DNA from: Pedobacter steynii
GTDB lineage: Bacteria > Bacteroidota > Bacteroidia > Sphingobacteriales > Sphingobacteriaceae
Assembly (NCBI RefSeq): GCF_900103665.1
Contig: NZ_FNGY01000002.1
Span: 744,001 to 808,000, forward strand
DNA: 64,000 bases
Direction: 5' to 3'
This document shows positions 53,601-60,990 of this stretch, one piece after another. Both the position numbers and the translations under genes were made by a program. The notes under the pieces are model-generated. The model made no database searches and was not told the DNA's origin. It saw only the letters and a program-made list of their open reading frames with translations. Numbering within the stretch: position 1 is the first letter of the stretch; the number at the start of each line of letters is the position of its first letter.

Positions 53601-56600
53601 GCTTTATGGCCTGATAAGACGCATTCCTTCCCAAGAACTGGAGCACTCAACGGCAATCCTGCTGTAGCTTCCGGCTTTTTAGCATTTGCCACTAACGATC
53701 CTAATACTAAATTTGCCGTTACTGTGGGCAGGTTGACACTTCCAGCCGGATATGTCAATGCCGGAGATCAAGTTTTGGTATCTGTAGGGAATGGCGTTAT
53801 CAGAAATTCCAGCTTTCCGCCGGTGGCAATCCCTGGATATGCCGGACAAATTGCTATCATTAATAAGGCAACGAACCAGTTACTTTACCAAACCTCCTTT
53901 AGTGAGGTGCCGGCAACCGGGGTCAGCCCATCGGTAGCGGGTCTTGTTCCTGCTGCGGACCTGATTGCTGGTAACATCGGTGTGTACATCGAATTCAAAA
54001 ATAGTACCTGGAGAATTTTAGGCCTTGCTGCCAAGTATCAGTTTGTTGCAAACGGAGCAGGCTGTCCTGCACAGGAACCTGTTAAAATAAAGATCAATCC
54101 AATTCCACTGGCACCAACGGGAAGCCCTCAAACGGCCTGTGCCGACTCCCCGGTTCAAACCTTAACGGCAACAGCAACAGTTCCATCCGGCTCAACGGTC
54201 GTATGGTATGATGCCGCAACCGCCGGAAATGTAGTCTCCGTACCCACATTAAATACAATCGGTACAGTGACCTATTATGCGGAAACGCAGACCGGCGATT
54301 GCCGGAGTGCAACAAGAACAGCAATCGTGCTAACGATCAATGCGCAACCGGTACTGACCATTCATAATCCAGCCGTTGTTTGTCACCCTGCCACAATCAA
54401 CCTAACCAATAGTGCAATCACGGCCGGCAGTACTGCAGGTCTTACCTTTACTTATTTTACAGATGCCGCTGCTACTGTGGCATTGGCAACTCCGGCCACA
54501 GTAGCCCTGTCAGGGACTTATTACATCAAGGGCACAAATCCTGTTACCGGATGTAGTGTGATTGCTCCGGTCCTTGTCCAGTTTGTGGATAAACCAGAAG
54601 TTACGGCAGTGCACCCAGACTGTGTAAGTGGTACGGGAAGTATTAACATTACTGCGCCATTAGGTGCTGGTTTTGAATATTCCATTGACAATGGCGGAAC
54701 CTATTATGCTGCTACAGCATTTACCAACCTGATCCCCGGAACGTATAACGTGAGGGCAAAAAATACGGTTGTACCTGGTTGCGAAAGTGACCCGAATGTG
54801 ATCACCATCAATGCAACGCCTACCACGGCTATGCCATTGGTGTTTCAACCAGATTGCGACCAAACACAGGGAAGTATCGAATTTCCGGTAAACGCAGCCT
54901 ACGAATATTCCATTGATAGCGCTCCATTTACCAGTGGAAATGTGTTTCCAGGTTTAAGTGTGGGCACGCACTCCATACGTTCGAGAAAAGCAGGAGATGC
55001 CTGTGTTGCTGATCCTGTTTCTATTACCATTGTTGCCAGTGCAGGACGTCCTGCTGCGCCTGTTGCTGCAAATCAGCAGGTTTGTGCAGGCAGTCCGCTG
55101 CAAATCTTAACCGCTACTGCGACAGTTCCGGGAGGTTCAACTTTAAAATGGTATGATGCCGCAACTGGCGGAAACCTGGTTTCATTGCCAACTTTAAGTA
55201 GTCCGGGCACTATTGTTTATTATGCCGAATCCAATACCGGGACTTGTGCAAGCACAAGCCGCACAGCGGTAAGGTTAACGATTACTCCGGTTCCGGTGAT
55301 CAATGTCATTGCTGATAAAAATGTTTGCGGATCGCTTACACTTCCTGCAATTGCAGGCGCCAATTTATCAGGCAACCAGGCTTACTATACCGCTTCAAAC
55401 GGAGGAGGTACAAAATACAACCCAGGTGATGTTTTCGATACGGTAGGAGAGACTACGCTGTATGCTTATGACATCAGTGCGGTAGCAAGCCCGGGTACAA
55501 GCTGTCCTGCGGAAAGGAGTTTCAAAGTATTGATCCGTAATACTACCGCAGGTTCAATTACAGCAGATCAGACCATTTGTAAAAATATGGCCCCGGCTGC
55601 TTTGGCTTCGGCTGCAGACGGAACCGGATCTGGCAGTATCAAATACAAATGGGAAAGTTCAACAACGGGTGCTTCTGCAGGCTTTAATGTAATTGCCGGA
55701 TCAACACTGGCAACATATGCTCCCGCTACGTTAAATACCACAACCTGGTTCAGAAGAATGACCATTTCATCCCATGATGGTGTGGAATGCGAATCCGCAG
55801 CAACGACGGCCATAAAAATTACCGTTCAGGATCTGGTTACGCCGGGTGCGATCAGTGCCAGTCAGACCATTTGCAACAATAGCAGCCCTGCAACATTAAG
55901 TTCAGTTGCCAATGCAACAGCTGCGGGCACAATCAGCTATCGTTGGGAAAGTTCCACAACAGATGCCCTTACAGGCTTTACCACGATTGCAGGTATCACA
56001 TCGGCAGTTTACAGTCCGCTGGCTTTAACCGCTACGACCTGGTTTAGAAGGGTGGCGATCTCTACATTAAATGGCATTGCCTGCGAATCGGTACCCACAA
56101 CCGCCATTAAGGTTACGGTACAAACCGCAGTTACTGCAGGAACGATCAGTGCTGACCAAACGGTTTGCAACAATACTGGTGTGACCTTAACATCATCAAC
56201 TGCCGGAACAGGCTCCGGAGCGATCAGCTATCGCTGGGAAAGTTCCACAACAAACGGGCTTACCGGTTTTACAACAATTGCAGGTATCGCATCGGCAGAC
56301 TATAATCCATCGGCTTTAACTGCTACGACCTGGTTCAGAAGAATCGCCATATCAACATTAGCTGGTATTGCCTGCGAATCTGCACCGACAATTGCGACAG
56401 CTGTTACGGTACAAAACCTGACTACAGCAGGAGTCATCAGCGCCGATCAAACCATTTGCGCCAATACAGTTCCGGTAGCCTTAACCTCCCTAACGGATGG
56501 AACAGGATCCGGAATCCTGACTTATCGCTGGGAGCAGTCCTCGGCATCAGCTCCGGCATTTACTGCAATTCCAGGTATAACATCTGCAGGTTATGCACCT

Positions 56601-59600
56601 GCTGCATTAACGGAAACTACTTATTTCCGCAGAATTACCATTTCCTCATTAAATGGGGTGATTTGCGAATCAGTACCAACTACACCGTTGAAAATTACCC
56701 TGCAGGGAGCAGTTACCGCAGGTGCGATTGGTACCGACCAGACCATTTGTAATGGCAGTGTTCCGGTAGCGTTGACTTCTGTTACCGCAGGAACAGGTTC
56801 CGGTACCATTGCTTATCGTTGGGAAAGTTCAACCACGAATGCACTGGCAGGTTTTAGCCCTATAGCCGGAGCAATATCAGCTGGTTATACACCGGCGGCC
56901 TTGAATGTCACTACCTATTTTAGAAGAATTACCCTTTCCACGCTGAATGCTAAAATATGTGAATCAGCGCCAACAGCTGTACTGACTATCAATGTACAGG
57001 ATGCGGTTACCGCAGGAACTATCGCTGCAGACCAGATGATCTGTAACAATACCATCCCTGTAACATTGACATCTGTTACCGCTGGTTCCGGTTCAGGAAC
57101 AGTCAGCTACCGTTGGGAGCAATCATCATTTGCGCTTACCGGTTTTACAGCAATTCCGGGAGCAATAGCAGATAGCTACAGCCCTGCAGCATTAAATACC
57201 AGTGCTTATTTCCGTAGAATCACCATCTCTACCCAAAACGGAATAATTTGTGAATCTGCGCCAACACCTGCGGTAAAAATTACAGTGCAGGGAGTAACTG
57301 TTGCAGGAACTATTGGTACCGATCAGACGATTTGTTTTAATAGCGTTCCTTCAGCTTTAAATTCAACAGTGATCGGATCAGGTTCTGGCAGCATTAGCTA
57401 CAGATGGGAAAGTTCTACAGCAGGTCCTGGAACTGGTTTCACAGTTGTTCCGGATGCCGTGTTAAAAGACTACGCACCGGCGGCTTTAACGATGACCACT
57501 TATTATAGAAGAATTACAATTTCGACACAAAATGGCATATCATGTGAATCCCCGGCAACGAATGTTGTAGCCGTTCAGGTACAGGTTCAGACTGAACCAG
57601 GTGTAATTGGCGCCAGTCAGACCATTTGTAACAGTACGACTCCATCAGCTTTAACATCAGTAAACGATGGAACCGGATCAGGAATCATTACCTATCGTTG
57701 GGAAAGCTCAACAACCAGTGCTACTGCCGGTTTTACGATCCTATCGGGAGAAACACAGGCAACTTACGCTCCTGCAGCACTAACGGTTACCACTTATTTC
57801 AGAAGAGTCACGATTTCAACACAAGATGGGATAGGTTGTGAATCACAACCTACGGTCGCTGTTGCCATCTCTGTGCAGCAAAATACGACCGCAGGAACCA
57901 TCAGCGGGAACCAGACCATTTGTCGTAGTACAAGTCCGCTTGCCCTGGCTTCGGCTACTGCCGGTACAGGTTCAGGTAGCATCAGTTATCGTTGGGAAAG
58001 TTCAACCACCTCAGCTACTGAAGACTTCGTGGTGATCCCTGGAGCAACATCAGTAAATTATGCTCCTGCCGCATTAACTGTGACCACTTATTATAGAAGA
58101 ATTACCGTTTCAACATTAAATGGTACGGCATGTGAATCCGCACCTGCAGCTGCAATTGAGGTTAGGGTACAGGATGCAGTTACCGCAGGTACAATCTCTG
58201 CAGCGCAAACGATTTGTAACAACACCGTTCCGGCTGCTTTAACTTCAACTACCGCAGGCACAGGATCAGGAAGCATTAGCTATAGATGGGAAAGCTCTAC
58301 GGCAGGTGCTGGTACTGGCTTTACCGTTATTCCTGGTTCAACAACGGCCGATTATGCGGCGGCAGCCCTGAGCTCGGATACCTGGTTCAGAAGGGTGACC
58401 ATTTCCTTAGAAAATGGGCTGGCTTGCGAGTCAGTACCTACAGCGGCAATTGCCATTACAGTGCAGGATGCAGTTACAACAGGTACCATCTCCGGAACAC
58501 AAACCATTTGTAACAATACGCTTCCAGCTGCTTTAACGTCAACAACAGTAGGTACAGGATCAGGCGTGATTACGTACAGATGGGAAAGTTCAACAGCAGG
58601 CGCGACCACAGGCTTCACCCTTATTCCTGGTGTAACATCAGCTGAATATAGCCCGGAAGCGCTAACCCTGAGTACTTATTTCCGCAGAATTGCGATCTCC
58701 GGCTCAAATGGTTCGGTATGTGAATCTAACCCAACTGCTGCGGTTAAGGTTACCGTAATCACCGAATTGTTCGCCACTGCGGGACCAGACCAATTGCAGT
58801 TTAACAGCCCTGTGTTTACACTGGATGCAACTGTCCCGGCAACAGGAACAGGAAAGTGGACCATCGTTTCCGGTACGCTTGCAGAACCGGTTACTAATGA
58901 TGCAAACCCGAAAAGTAGTGTTAAACTGCTCCCTAATTCTTCGGTCACCCTGAGGTGGACGGTAACGGAATCACCTTGTTCGGTATACGATGAGGTAATG
59001 CTTACTTATACTGCTCAGGCGGATATTGTTACGTTGAAAACTTTGAAGAATGCTGCGCAAACCACATTTACCCCTGGTATGCCGGTAGTTTATAAGATCA
59101 GTGTCACCAACAATGGCCCTGCTGACGCAAACGAGGTGAAAATAAGGGATATTGCACCTGCAGGTACCAGCATCAGCAACTGGACGGCAGTGGTCAGTGC
59201 AGGAACAGTAACCTTACCAAACCTTAATGGTACCGGTAACCTGGACCAGACGATTGCCTTATTGCCAAACGGTGCTGCGGTTACCTATGAGGTAACCATA
59301 CAAACGCCGCCAAACTTTGCCCTCAACCTGAGCAATACGGTCATCGTGACCAGCACAACCGAAGATCCGGTTCCGGGTTGTACGGGTTGTACATCGGTAA
59401 CGATCAGCCCTGTTGGCTTGCCGGTGGCAATTGATAATGATGTTGCTGTTGCTGAGAACAACAGGACAATTCTCATTCCGGTTCTGGATAATGATAAACC
59501 CGGCATCAGTCCTTTTGATCCGGCTACCGTAGAAATTACGGTTCAGCCTCAGTTCGGAACCTTGGTAAAAAATGCAGATGGAACAATTACCTATACGCCT

Positions 59601-59960
59601 AACAAAGGTTATGAAGGCAACGATACCTTTAATTACCGCGTCAAAGATCAGTTGGGTAACTGGAGTAATGCGGCAGAGGTAATGGTTGTAGTGACCAAAC
59701 AACCGGTTAACGCTCCTAACGTGATCACACCAAATGGTGATGGTAAGAACGACACCTTTATCCTTGTTGGCAGGGAACATTACGATTCTGCTCAGATTGA
59801 AATCTACAACCGCTGGGGCAATCAGGTGTACAGGAGCGATAACTATCAGGATACCTGGTCGGGTGAAGGCTTAAACGAAGGCACTTATTACTACATCATC
59901 AGGCTAAAAAAAGCGATGAAAACAGAATCACTTAAAGGATGGATCCTGATAAAACGTTAA
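47697..59960 (+). CDS. Giant repeat-containing surface protein with type B T9SS sorting domain
   Basis: About 4087 residues from ATG 47697, which opens a clean Sec signal (MKKNLFFCFLLFFSFNLQAA). An in-frame ATG at 47661 adds 12 polar residues. In order: three roughly 380-410-residue modules starting YWVGGxGxWxD; a DUF11 domain (51495-51840); Ig-like units in four copies mixed with GNQAYYT-type modules; eleven roughly 98-residue two-Cys repeats; a second DUF11 domain (about 59020-59400); a cadherin-like domain (VLDNDKPG, GYEGNDTFNYRV); and the gliding-motility type C-terminal domain (VITPNGDGKNDTF). The composition (Thr, Ser, Gly, Ala, Asn rich; few Lys) suits a long extracellular stalk. Likely an adhesin or matrix protein exported by T9SS. 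PorP/SprF and PorE-like partners follow. Confidence 0.93.
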   Translation: MKKNLFFCFLLFFSFNLQAADYYWVGGGGNWSDINHWKLGSSSGNTAGIVPSAGDNVFFGAYSGFTGASKTVTINANAFCKSMTWMSDVANSPVLTRTGSSRLSVSGHLTFAPSVTYNGIAVDLVGGSDATLTTNGNVSGSVTLTVNKPGSGLTLADDLIYNSPGNTANFLELTAGFLNAQGKKLTVYGLFSANSNNRSLDISNSVVNASLTVNITGLNKSLIASGSKISTGRFYVDAGVFNTVSIGTAAADYLAINNATFKTITFTNTSSASLARIHSNNTVDSLFFMGSGAIRNGNNNVKHVVFNGDATIGGGGNVIQYAEARGKLDLIDQANHKFDTLITAANKNILITGSNTINKYFKAGGLPCDGFTEISGAGNGTLIFAPGAVANMDNVLLANLAAQGPNTPIAVNGIDNEGNSGFNITEPSAAGTSLYWVGGAGDWNDKTHWSTSSGGAGGACIPFINDNVVFDANSGFSAGNNAVVTTGNTYCKDMTWAAGITGNPVFNESSTYALFVYGSIVLNPTVTMNAFLELRGDAAVTLRTNGSSLGANQYNIRKSSPGANTGLTLLDDWNNPNAAFSLIRGVLDIRNRKVNIYAISGNGTLNKFLYMNNANVQVTNWSYITPNIVLDATGSYLLVRSYMVTRTQTYHIVDCAATVAGNLDIANTTIGQLTFTNTGLTSGARIHGSNIIRRLEFKGQGMVRYGGNMIDSLITAENRNFYFYETASGTTINKYFKATHPSCSGLGEVRSGTPAVGTLIFGANAKVDISNVYLENIAATGGGGTLVLPIPFSGANAGGNSGWVIASSNGNSRYWVGGAGDWNDAAHWSSTSGGAGGACIPTVGDDVFFDANSGFGTSPATKTVTVNNGNAYFHNMSWAGVLNDPVFSKSGAWTMECWGNSIVLNPASTLNIAPLLLKGSEATVMSGQSKGDFDLQINKPGGGLTLANDYDNINTDFYLVEGGFTAVGRVLNIRGIDNAGLDNNIALDISGSTISSATAGIRYNGGTTKRTLNAANSIINGNLIANGFDYNIVNASGTASGNVTISNTNIKELNFTNPNTASTIGVNGANNTIGRLEYKGSGGIYGTGNKIDTLIFFPGNTYTITGGTNTTITKEWFGSGSPCKPTEIKSSNTTPVTITKASGGVDFDYVRLQRVAATGGATFKAREHSTDMGGNTGWAISPYNGAAPILGLGPDLGLKNTELPYTIKTDGFFGSPLSQYEWKKEGNVISTNKELIVTQPGTYSVKVNFPDGCSVSDDITVTLVSTDLAVAKSVDNSSPAVGSNVVFTVKAINNGPGNGSVITVTDQLPTGYTYVSHVAPAGSTYDALTGLWAVENLASGAEAVITITAKVNAAGIYVNTATISSAANDPEPANNSASVSLVPNAALIITQPSCAIETGTIEIPVITGGTYSADGGLTFGATNIFTNLAPADYSIIVKVGANTSSPVVVTINEAPSAQDTPVSGGNQSVCMTNPVQTLTATATVPAGSTITWYDAPKGGNIVANPVINALGTVIYYAEANNGTCVSKSRTPVVLSINASPLIDLPAAQSACVSYTLPAITGTNLTGNQAYYTEQNGAGTKYLAGATLNTVGTQTLYLFDKAISTAACAGNIDVIPNADMSDNVALQQVFNTAHRFYTRAINPDFWKGLANQPVLYSNTEPSYTYVSLIGDMKIADDPACTGTQVQVSLQTTFKNEGPVAGRGYSGQLAIVNKVTKEILYQTNIQSAAVGASRTFSVSGVVAAADLKAGNLVVILDAETAQDGYKSWTLSGFKATYAYLSETPCPDEKSFQLTINPLPAAPVNDGNQEVCATNPVQTLTATATVPAGTTITWYDAATAGNIVAAPILNTAGTVIYYAEAVSNTCVSATRTPVKLTINLSPVINPIADISSCGPLTLPAIAGNNLSGNQAYYTGINKTGIKYNVGNVWNTAGETTLYAYDEIIAGAGQNPEAGLILANDVGTGYTNAKLQALWPDKTHSFPRTGALNGNPAVASGFLAFATNDPNTKFAVTVGRLTLPAGYVNAGDQVLVSVGNGVIRNSSFPPVAIPGYAGQIAIINKATNQLLYQTSFSEVPATGVSPSVAGLVPAADLIAGNIGVYIEFKNSTWRILGLAAKYQFVANGAGCPAQEPVKIKINPIPLAPTGSPQTACADSPVQTLTATATVPSGSTVVWYDAATAGNVVSVPTLNTIGTVTYYAETQTGDCRSATRTAIVLTINAQPVLTIHNPAVVCHPATINLTNSAITAGSTAGLTFTYFTDAAATVALATPATVALSGTYYIKGTNPVTGCSVIAPVLVQFVDKPEVTAVHPDCVSGTGSINITAPLGAGFEYSIDNGGTYYAATAFTNLIPGTYNVRAKNTVVPGCESDPNVITINATPTTAMPLVFQPDCDQTQGSIEFPVNAAYEYSIDSAPFTSGNVFPGLSVGTHSIRSRKAGDACVADPVSITIVASAGRPAAPVAANQQVCAGSPLQILTATATVPGGSTLKWYDAATGGNLVSLPTLSSPGTIVYYAESNTGTCASTSRTAVRLTITPVPVINVIADKNVCGSLTLPAIAGANLSGNQAYYTASNGGGTKYNPGDVFDTVGETTLYAYDISAVASPGTSCPAERSFKVLIRNTTAGSITADQTICKNMAPAALASAADGTGSGSIKYKWESSTTGASAGFNVIAGSTLATYAPATLNTTTWFRRMTISSHDGVECESAATTAIKITVQDLVTPGAISASQTICNNSSPATLSSVANATAAGTISYRWESSTTDALTGFTTIAGITSAVYSPLALTATTWFRRVAISTLNGIACESVPTTAIKVTVQTAVTAGTISADQTVCNNTGVTLTSSTAGTGSGAISYRWESSTTNGLTGFTTIAGIASADYNPSALTATTWFRRIAISTLAGIACESAPTIATAVTVQNLTTAGVISADQTICANTVPVALTSLTDGTGSGILTYRWEQSSASAPAFTAIPGITSAGYAPAALTETTYFRRITISSLNGVICESVPTTPLKITLQGAVTAGAIGTDQTICNGSVPVALTSVTAGTGSGTIAYRWESSTTNALAGFSPIAGAISAGYTPAALNVTTYFRRITLSTLNAKICESAPTAVLTINVQDAVTAGTIAADQMICNNTIPVTLTSVTAGSGSGTVSYRWEQSSFALTGFTAIPGAIADSYSPAALNTSAYFRRITISTQNGIICESAPTPAVKITVQGVTVAGTIGTDQTICFNSVPSALNSTVIGSGSGSISYRWESSTAGPGTGFTVVPDAVLKDYAPAALTMTTYYRRITISTQNGISCESPATNVVAVQVQVQTEPGVIGASQTICNSTTPSALTSVNDGTGSGIITYRWESSTTSATAGFTILSGETQATYAPAALTVTTYFRRVTISTQDGIGCESQPTVAVAISVQQNTTAGTISGNQTICRSTSPLALASATAGTGSGSISYRWESSTTSATEDFVVIPGATSVNYAPAALTVTTYYRRITVSTLNGTACESAPAAAIEVRVQDAVTAGTISAAQTICNNTVPAALTSTTAGTGSGSISYRWESSTAGAGTGFTVIPGSTTADYAAAALSSDTWFRRVTISLENGLACESVPTAAIAITVQDAVTTGTISGTQTICNNTLPAALTSTTVGTGSGVITYRWESSTAGATTGFTLIPGVTSAEYSPEALTLSTYFRRIAISGSNGSVCESNPTAAVKVTVITELFATAGPDQLQFNSPVFTLDATVPATGTGKWTIVSGTLAEPVTNDANPKSSVKLLPNSSVTLRWTVTESPCSVYDEVMLTYTAQADIVTLKTLKNAAQTTFTPGMPVVYKISVTNNGPADANEVKIRDIAPAGTSISNWTAVVSAGTVTLPNLNGTGNLDQTIALLPNGAAVTYEVTIQTPPNFALNLSNTVIVTSTTEDPVPGCTGCTSVTISPVGLPVAIDNDVAVAENNRTILIPVLDNDKPGISPFDPATVEITVQPQFGTLVKNADGTITYTPNKGYEGNDTFNYRVKDQLGNWSNAAEVMVVVTKQPVNAPNVITPNGDGKNDTFILVGREHYDSAQIEIYNRWGNQVYRSDNYQDTWSGEGLNEGTYYYIIRLKKAMKTESLKGWILIKR
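47760..51240 (+). repeat. Three N-terminal modules of the giant protein
   Basis: Copies begin at about 47760, 48996 and 50133, each with YWVGGxGxWxDxxHW followed by an SGF motif (DANSGF in copies 2 and 3), a long beta-strand-rich stretch, an ARIHxxNxxxRLxFxG segment (copies 1 and 2; diverged in copy 3) and a closing Cys-containing segment. Copies 2 and 3 are the closest pair (shared WSxxSGGAGGACIP). Strand-rich periodicity suggests beta-helix folding. Confidence 0.85.
52071..55300 (+). repeat. Four Ig-like repeats with interleaved GNQAYYT modules in the giant protein
   Basis: Four roughly 80-residue units begin near 52071, 53091, 54111 and 55056, with the shared core PVQTLTATATVP, then WYDA, YYAE and a closing SxxRT segment. 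Three carry a following module with LPAI and GNQAYYT. The other inserts between units differ, giving an irregular domain order. Confidence 0.85.
55542..58770 (+). repeat. Array of eleven roughly 294-bp (98-residue) repeats
   Basis: Eleven tandem units share the frame TAGTISADQTIC at the start, YRWESST in the middle, then Y(A/S)PAAL, (Y/F)RRITIST and CESxPT near the end. Every unit has exactly two Cys, one in the QTIC position and one in the CES position, suggesting one disulfide per domain. Unit length varies by only one or two residues. The array makes up about a quarter of the protein and probably forms a rigid stalk. Confidence 0.93.
59719..59957 (+). other. Type B T9SS C-terminal sorting domain (gliding-associated)
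   Basis: The last 80 residues read NVITPNGDGKNDTF, then IEIYNRWGNQVYRSDNY, W-G-E-G-N-EGTYYY and a basic KGWILIKR end. This is the gliding-motility-associated C-terminal family used for T9SS export, and it typically requires a PorP/SprF-type partner, which is the next gene. Confidence 0.92.
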
Positions 59961-59965
59961 CAGAC

Positions 59966-60979
59966 ATGAACAGATACAGCATAAAAAAAATAACAATGTT
60001 TTTGAGCTTAACCATTGCAGGATGTATACCTGCAATGGCTCAGCAAAACATTCAGTTTACACAATACATGTTTAACTCACTCAGTGTAAACCCTGCTTAT
60101 GCAGGCTATAAAGAACAATGGTTTGCCCAAATGGCTTTGCGTACCCAATGGGAAGGAATTAAAGGGGCACCCAGAACAGGATCGTTTTCTGTTGATGGGA
60201 TCCTTGATCCTACCAATAAAAAGATGGGACTGGGCATTCAGCTGACCACCGATAAACTCGGCTCGCAATCGTCGGTTGCAGCCTATGCCAATTATGCCTA
60301 TCGCCTGCAGCTTGACCCCGAAGATACCCAACGCTTAAGTTTTGGCCTTGGGATTGGAATGACCAATTATAGCCTGGATGGAAGCATGCTAAATCCGGTA
60401 CATTCTGATGATCCTGAAATACCCGTAGGCACAATTGGCAGCTATATTCCGGATGCCCGTGTTGGGGTTTACTATTACGCACCCAAATTTTATATCGGTG
60501 CATCAGTGATGGATTTATTTTCCGGCGACCGCTCGAACAACATCTTTCGCTGGGACACCAATGCCTCCGATAACCTGAAACGCAGACGCCATGTGTACCT
60601 CATTGCGGGAATGCTGACGGAGCTTTCAGAAGAGCTGAAACTTCGGCCAAGTATACTGGTAAAAGACGATTTTAAAGGACCTACCAGTGTTGATCTAAAC
60701 GGCATGCTGATCATTAACGAAAGGATCTGGCTGGGTGCATCCTACCGCATGGGACTTAACTTATGGAATAAGAGCTACGGTAAAAACCTGCCGCTGACCG
60801 ATAACAATTCGATGTCGGGGGTTGCCCAGTTTTATATTTCCAGTAAGTTCAGATTGGGTTATTCTTATGATTATATGCTCAATAGTTTAAGAACGGAGCA
60901 GTCTGGATCACATGAAATTACATTGGGTTTAACCTTTGGCCAGAAATCAGAACGTGTGGTTAGTCCGAGGTTTTTTTAA
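59966..60979 (+). CDS. PorP/SprF-family T9SS outer-membrane protein
   Basis: 337 residues from ATG 59966. Other in-frame ATGs are at 59939, inside the upstream gene, and 59996. Signal cleavage is near AMAQQN. Family motifs: NIQFTQYMFNSLSVNPAYAG at the mature N-terminus, LRTQWEGIKGAPRTGSFSVD, then a beta-barrel with DARVGVYYYAPKFYIGASVM and a final FGQKSERVVSPRFF. SprF-like proteins help a specific type B cargo reach the surface. This gene follows its presumed cargo directly, as sprB-sprF does in Flavobacterium. The signal-peptide codons contain a perfect 10-bp hairpin. Confidence 0.95.
   Translation: MNRYSIKKITMFLSLTIAGCIPAMAQQNIQFTQYMFNSLSVNPAYAGYKEQWFAQMALRTQWEGIKGAPRTGSFSVDGILDPTNKKMGLGIQLTTDKLGSQSSVAAYANYAYRLQLDPEDTQRLSFGLGIGMTNYSLDGSMLNPVHSDDPEIPVGTIGSYIPDARVGVYYYAPKFYIGASVMDLFSGDRSNNIFRWDTNASDNLKRRRHVYLIAGMLTELSEELKLRPSILVKDDFKGPTSVDLNGMLIINERIWLGASYRMGLNLWNKSYGKNLPLTDNNSMSGVAQFYISSKFRLGYSYDYMLNSLRTEQSGSHEITLGLTFGQKSERVVSPRFF
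60012..60038 (+). repeat. Perfect 10-bp inverted repeat in the signal-peptide codons of the PorP/SprF gene
   Basis: CCATTGCAGG (60012-60021) and CCTGCAATGG (60029-60038) are exact reverse complements around the loop ATGTATA, 47-73 nt after the chosen start, encoding TIAGCIPAM. No T-run follows. Same position class as the hairpins in the GH28-like and GH105 genes. Confidence 0.7.
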
Positions 60980-60990
60980 GGAGATCAATC

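Noticed and set aside
55542..58770. Regular roughly 294-bp periodicity that could suggest a CRISPR or satellite array
   Set aside because: The repeats are in frame, degenerate at third positions and encode conserved domains. There are no short identical repeats with unique spacers.
59259..59780. 173-codon minus-strand frame opposite the end of the giant gene
   Set aside because: The + strand encodes recognisable DUF11, cadherin-like and sorting domains here. The antisense peptide is Arg/Cys/Asn-rich and unstructured.
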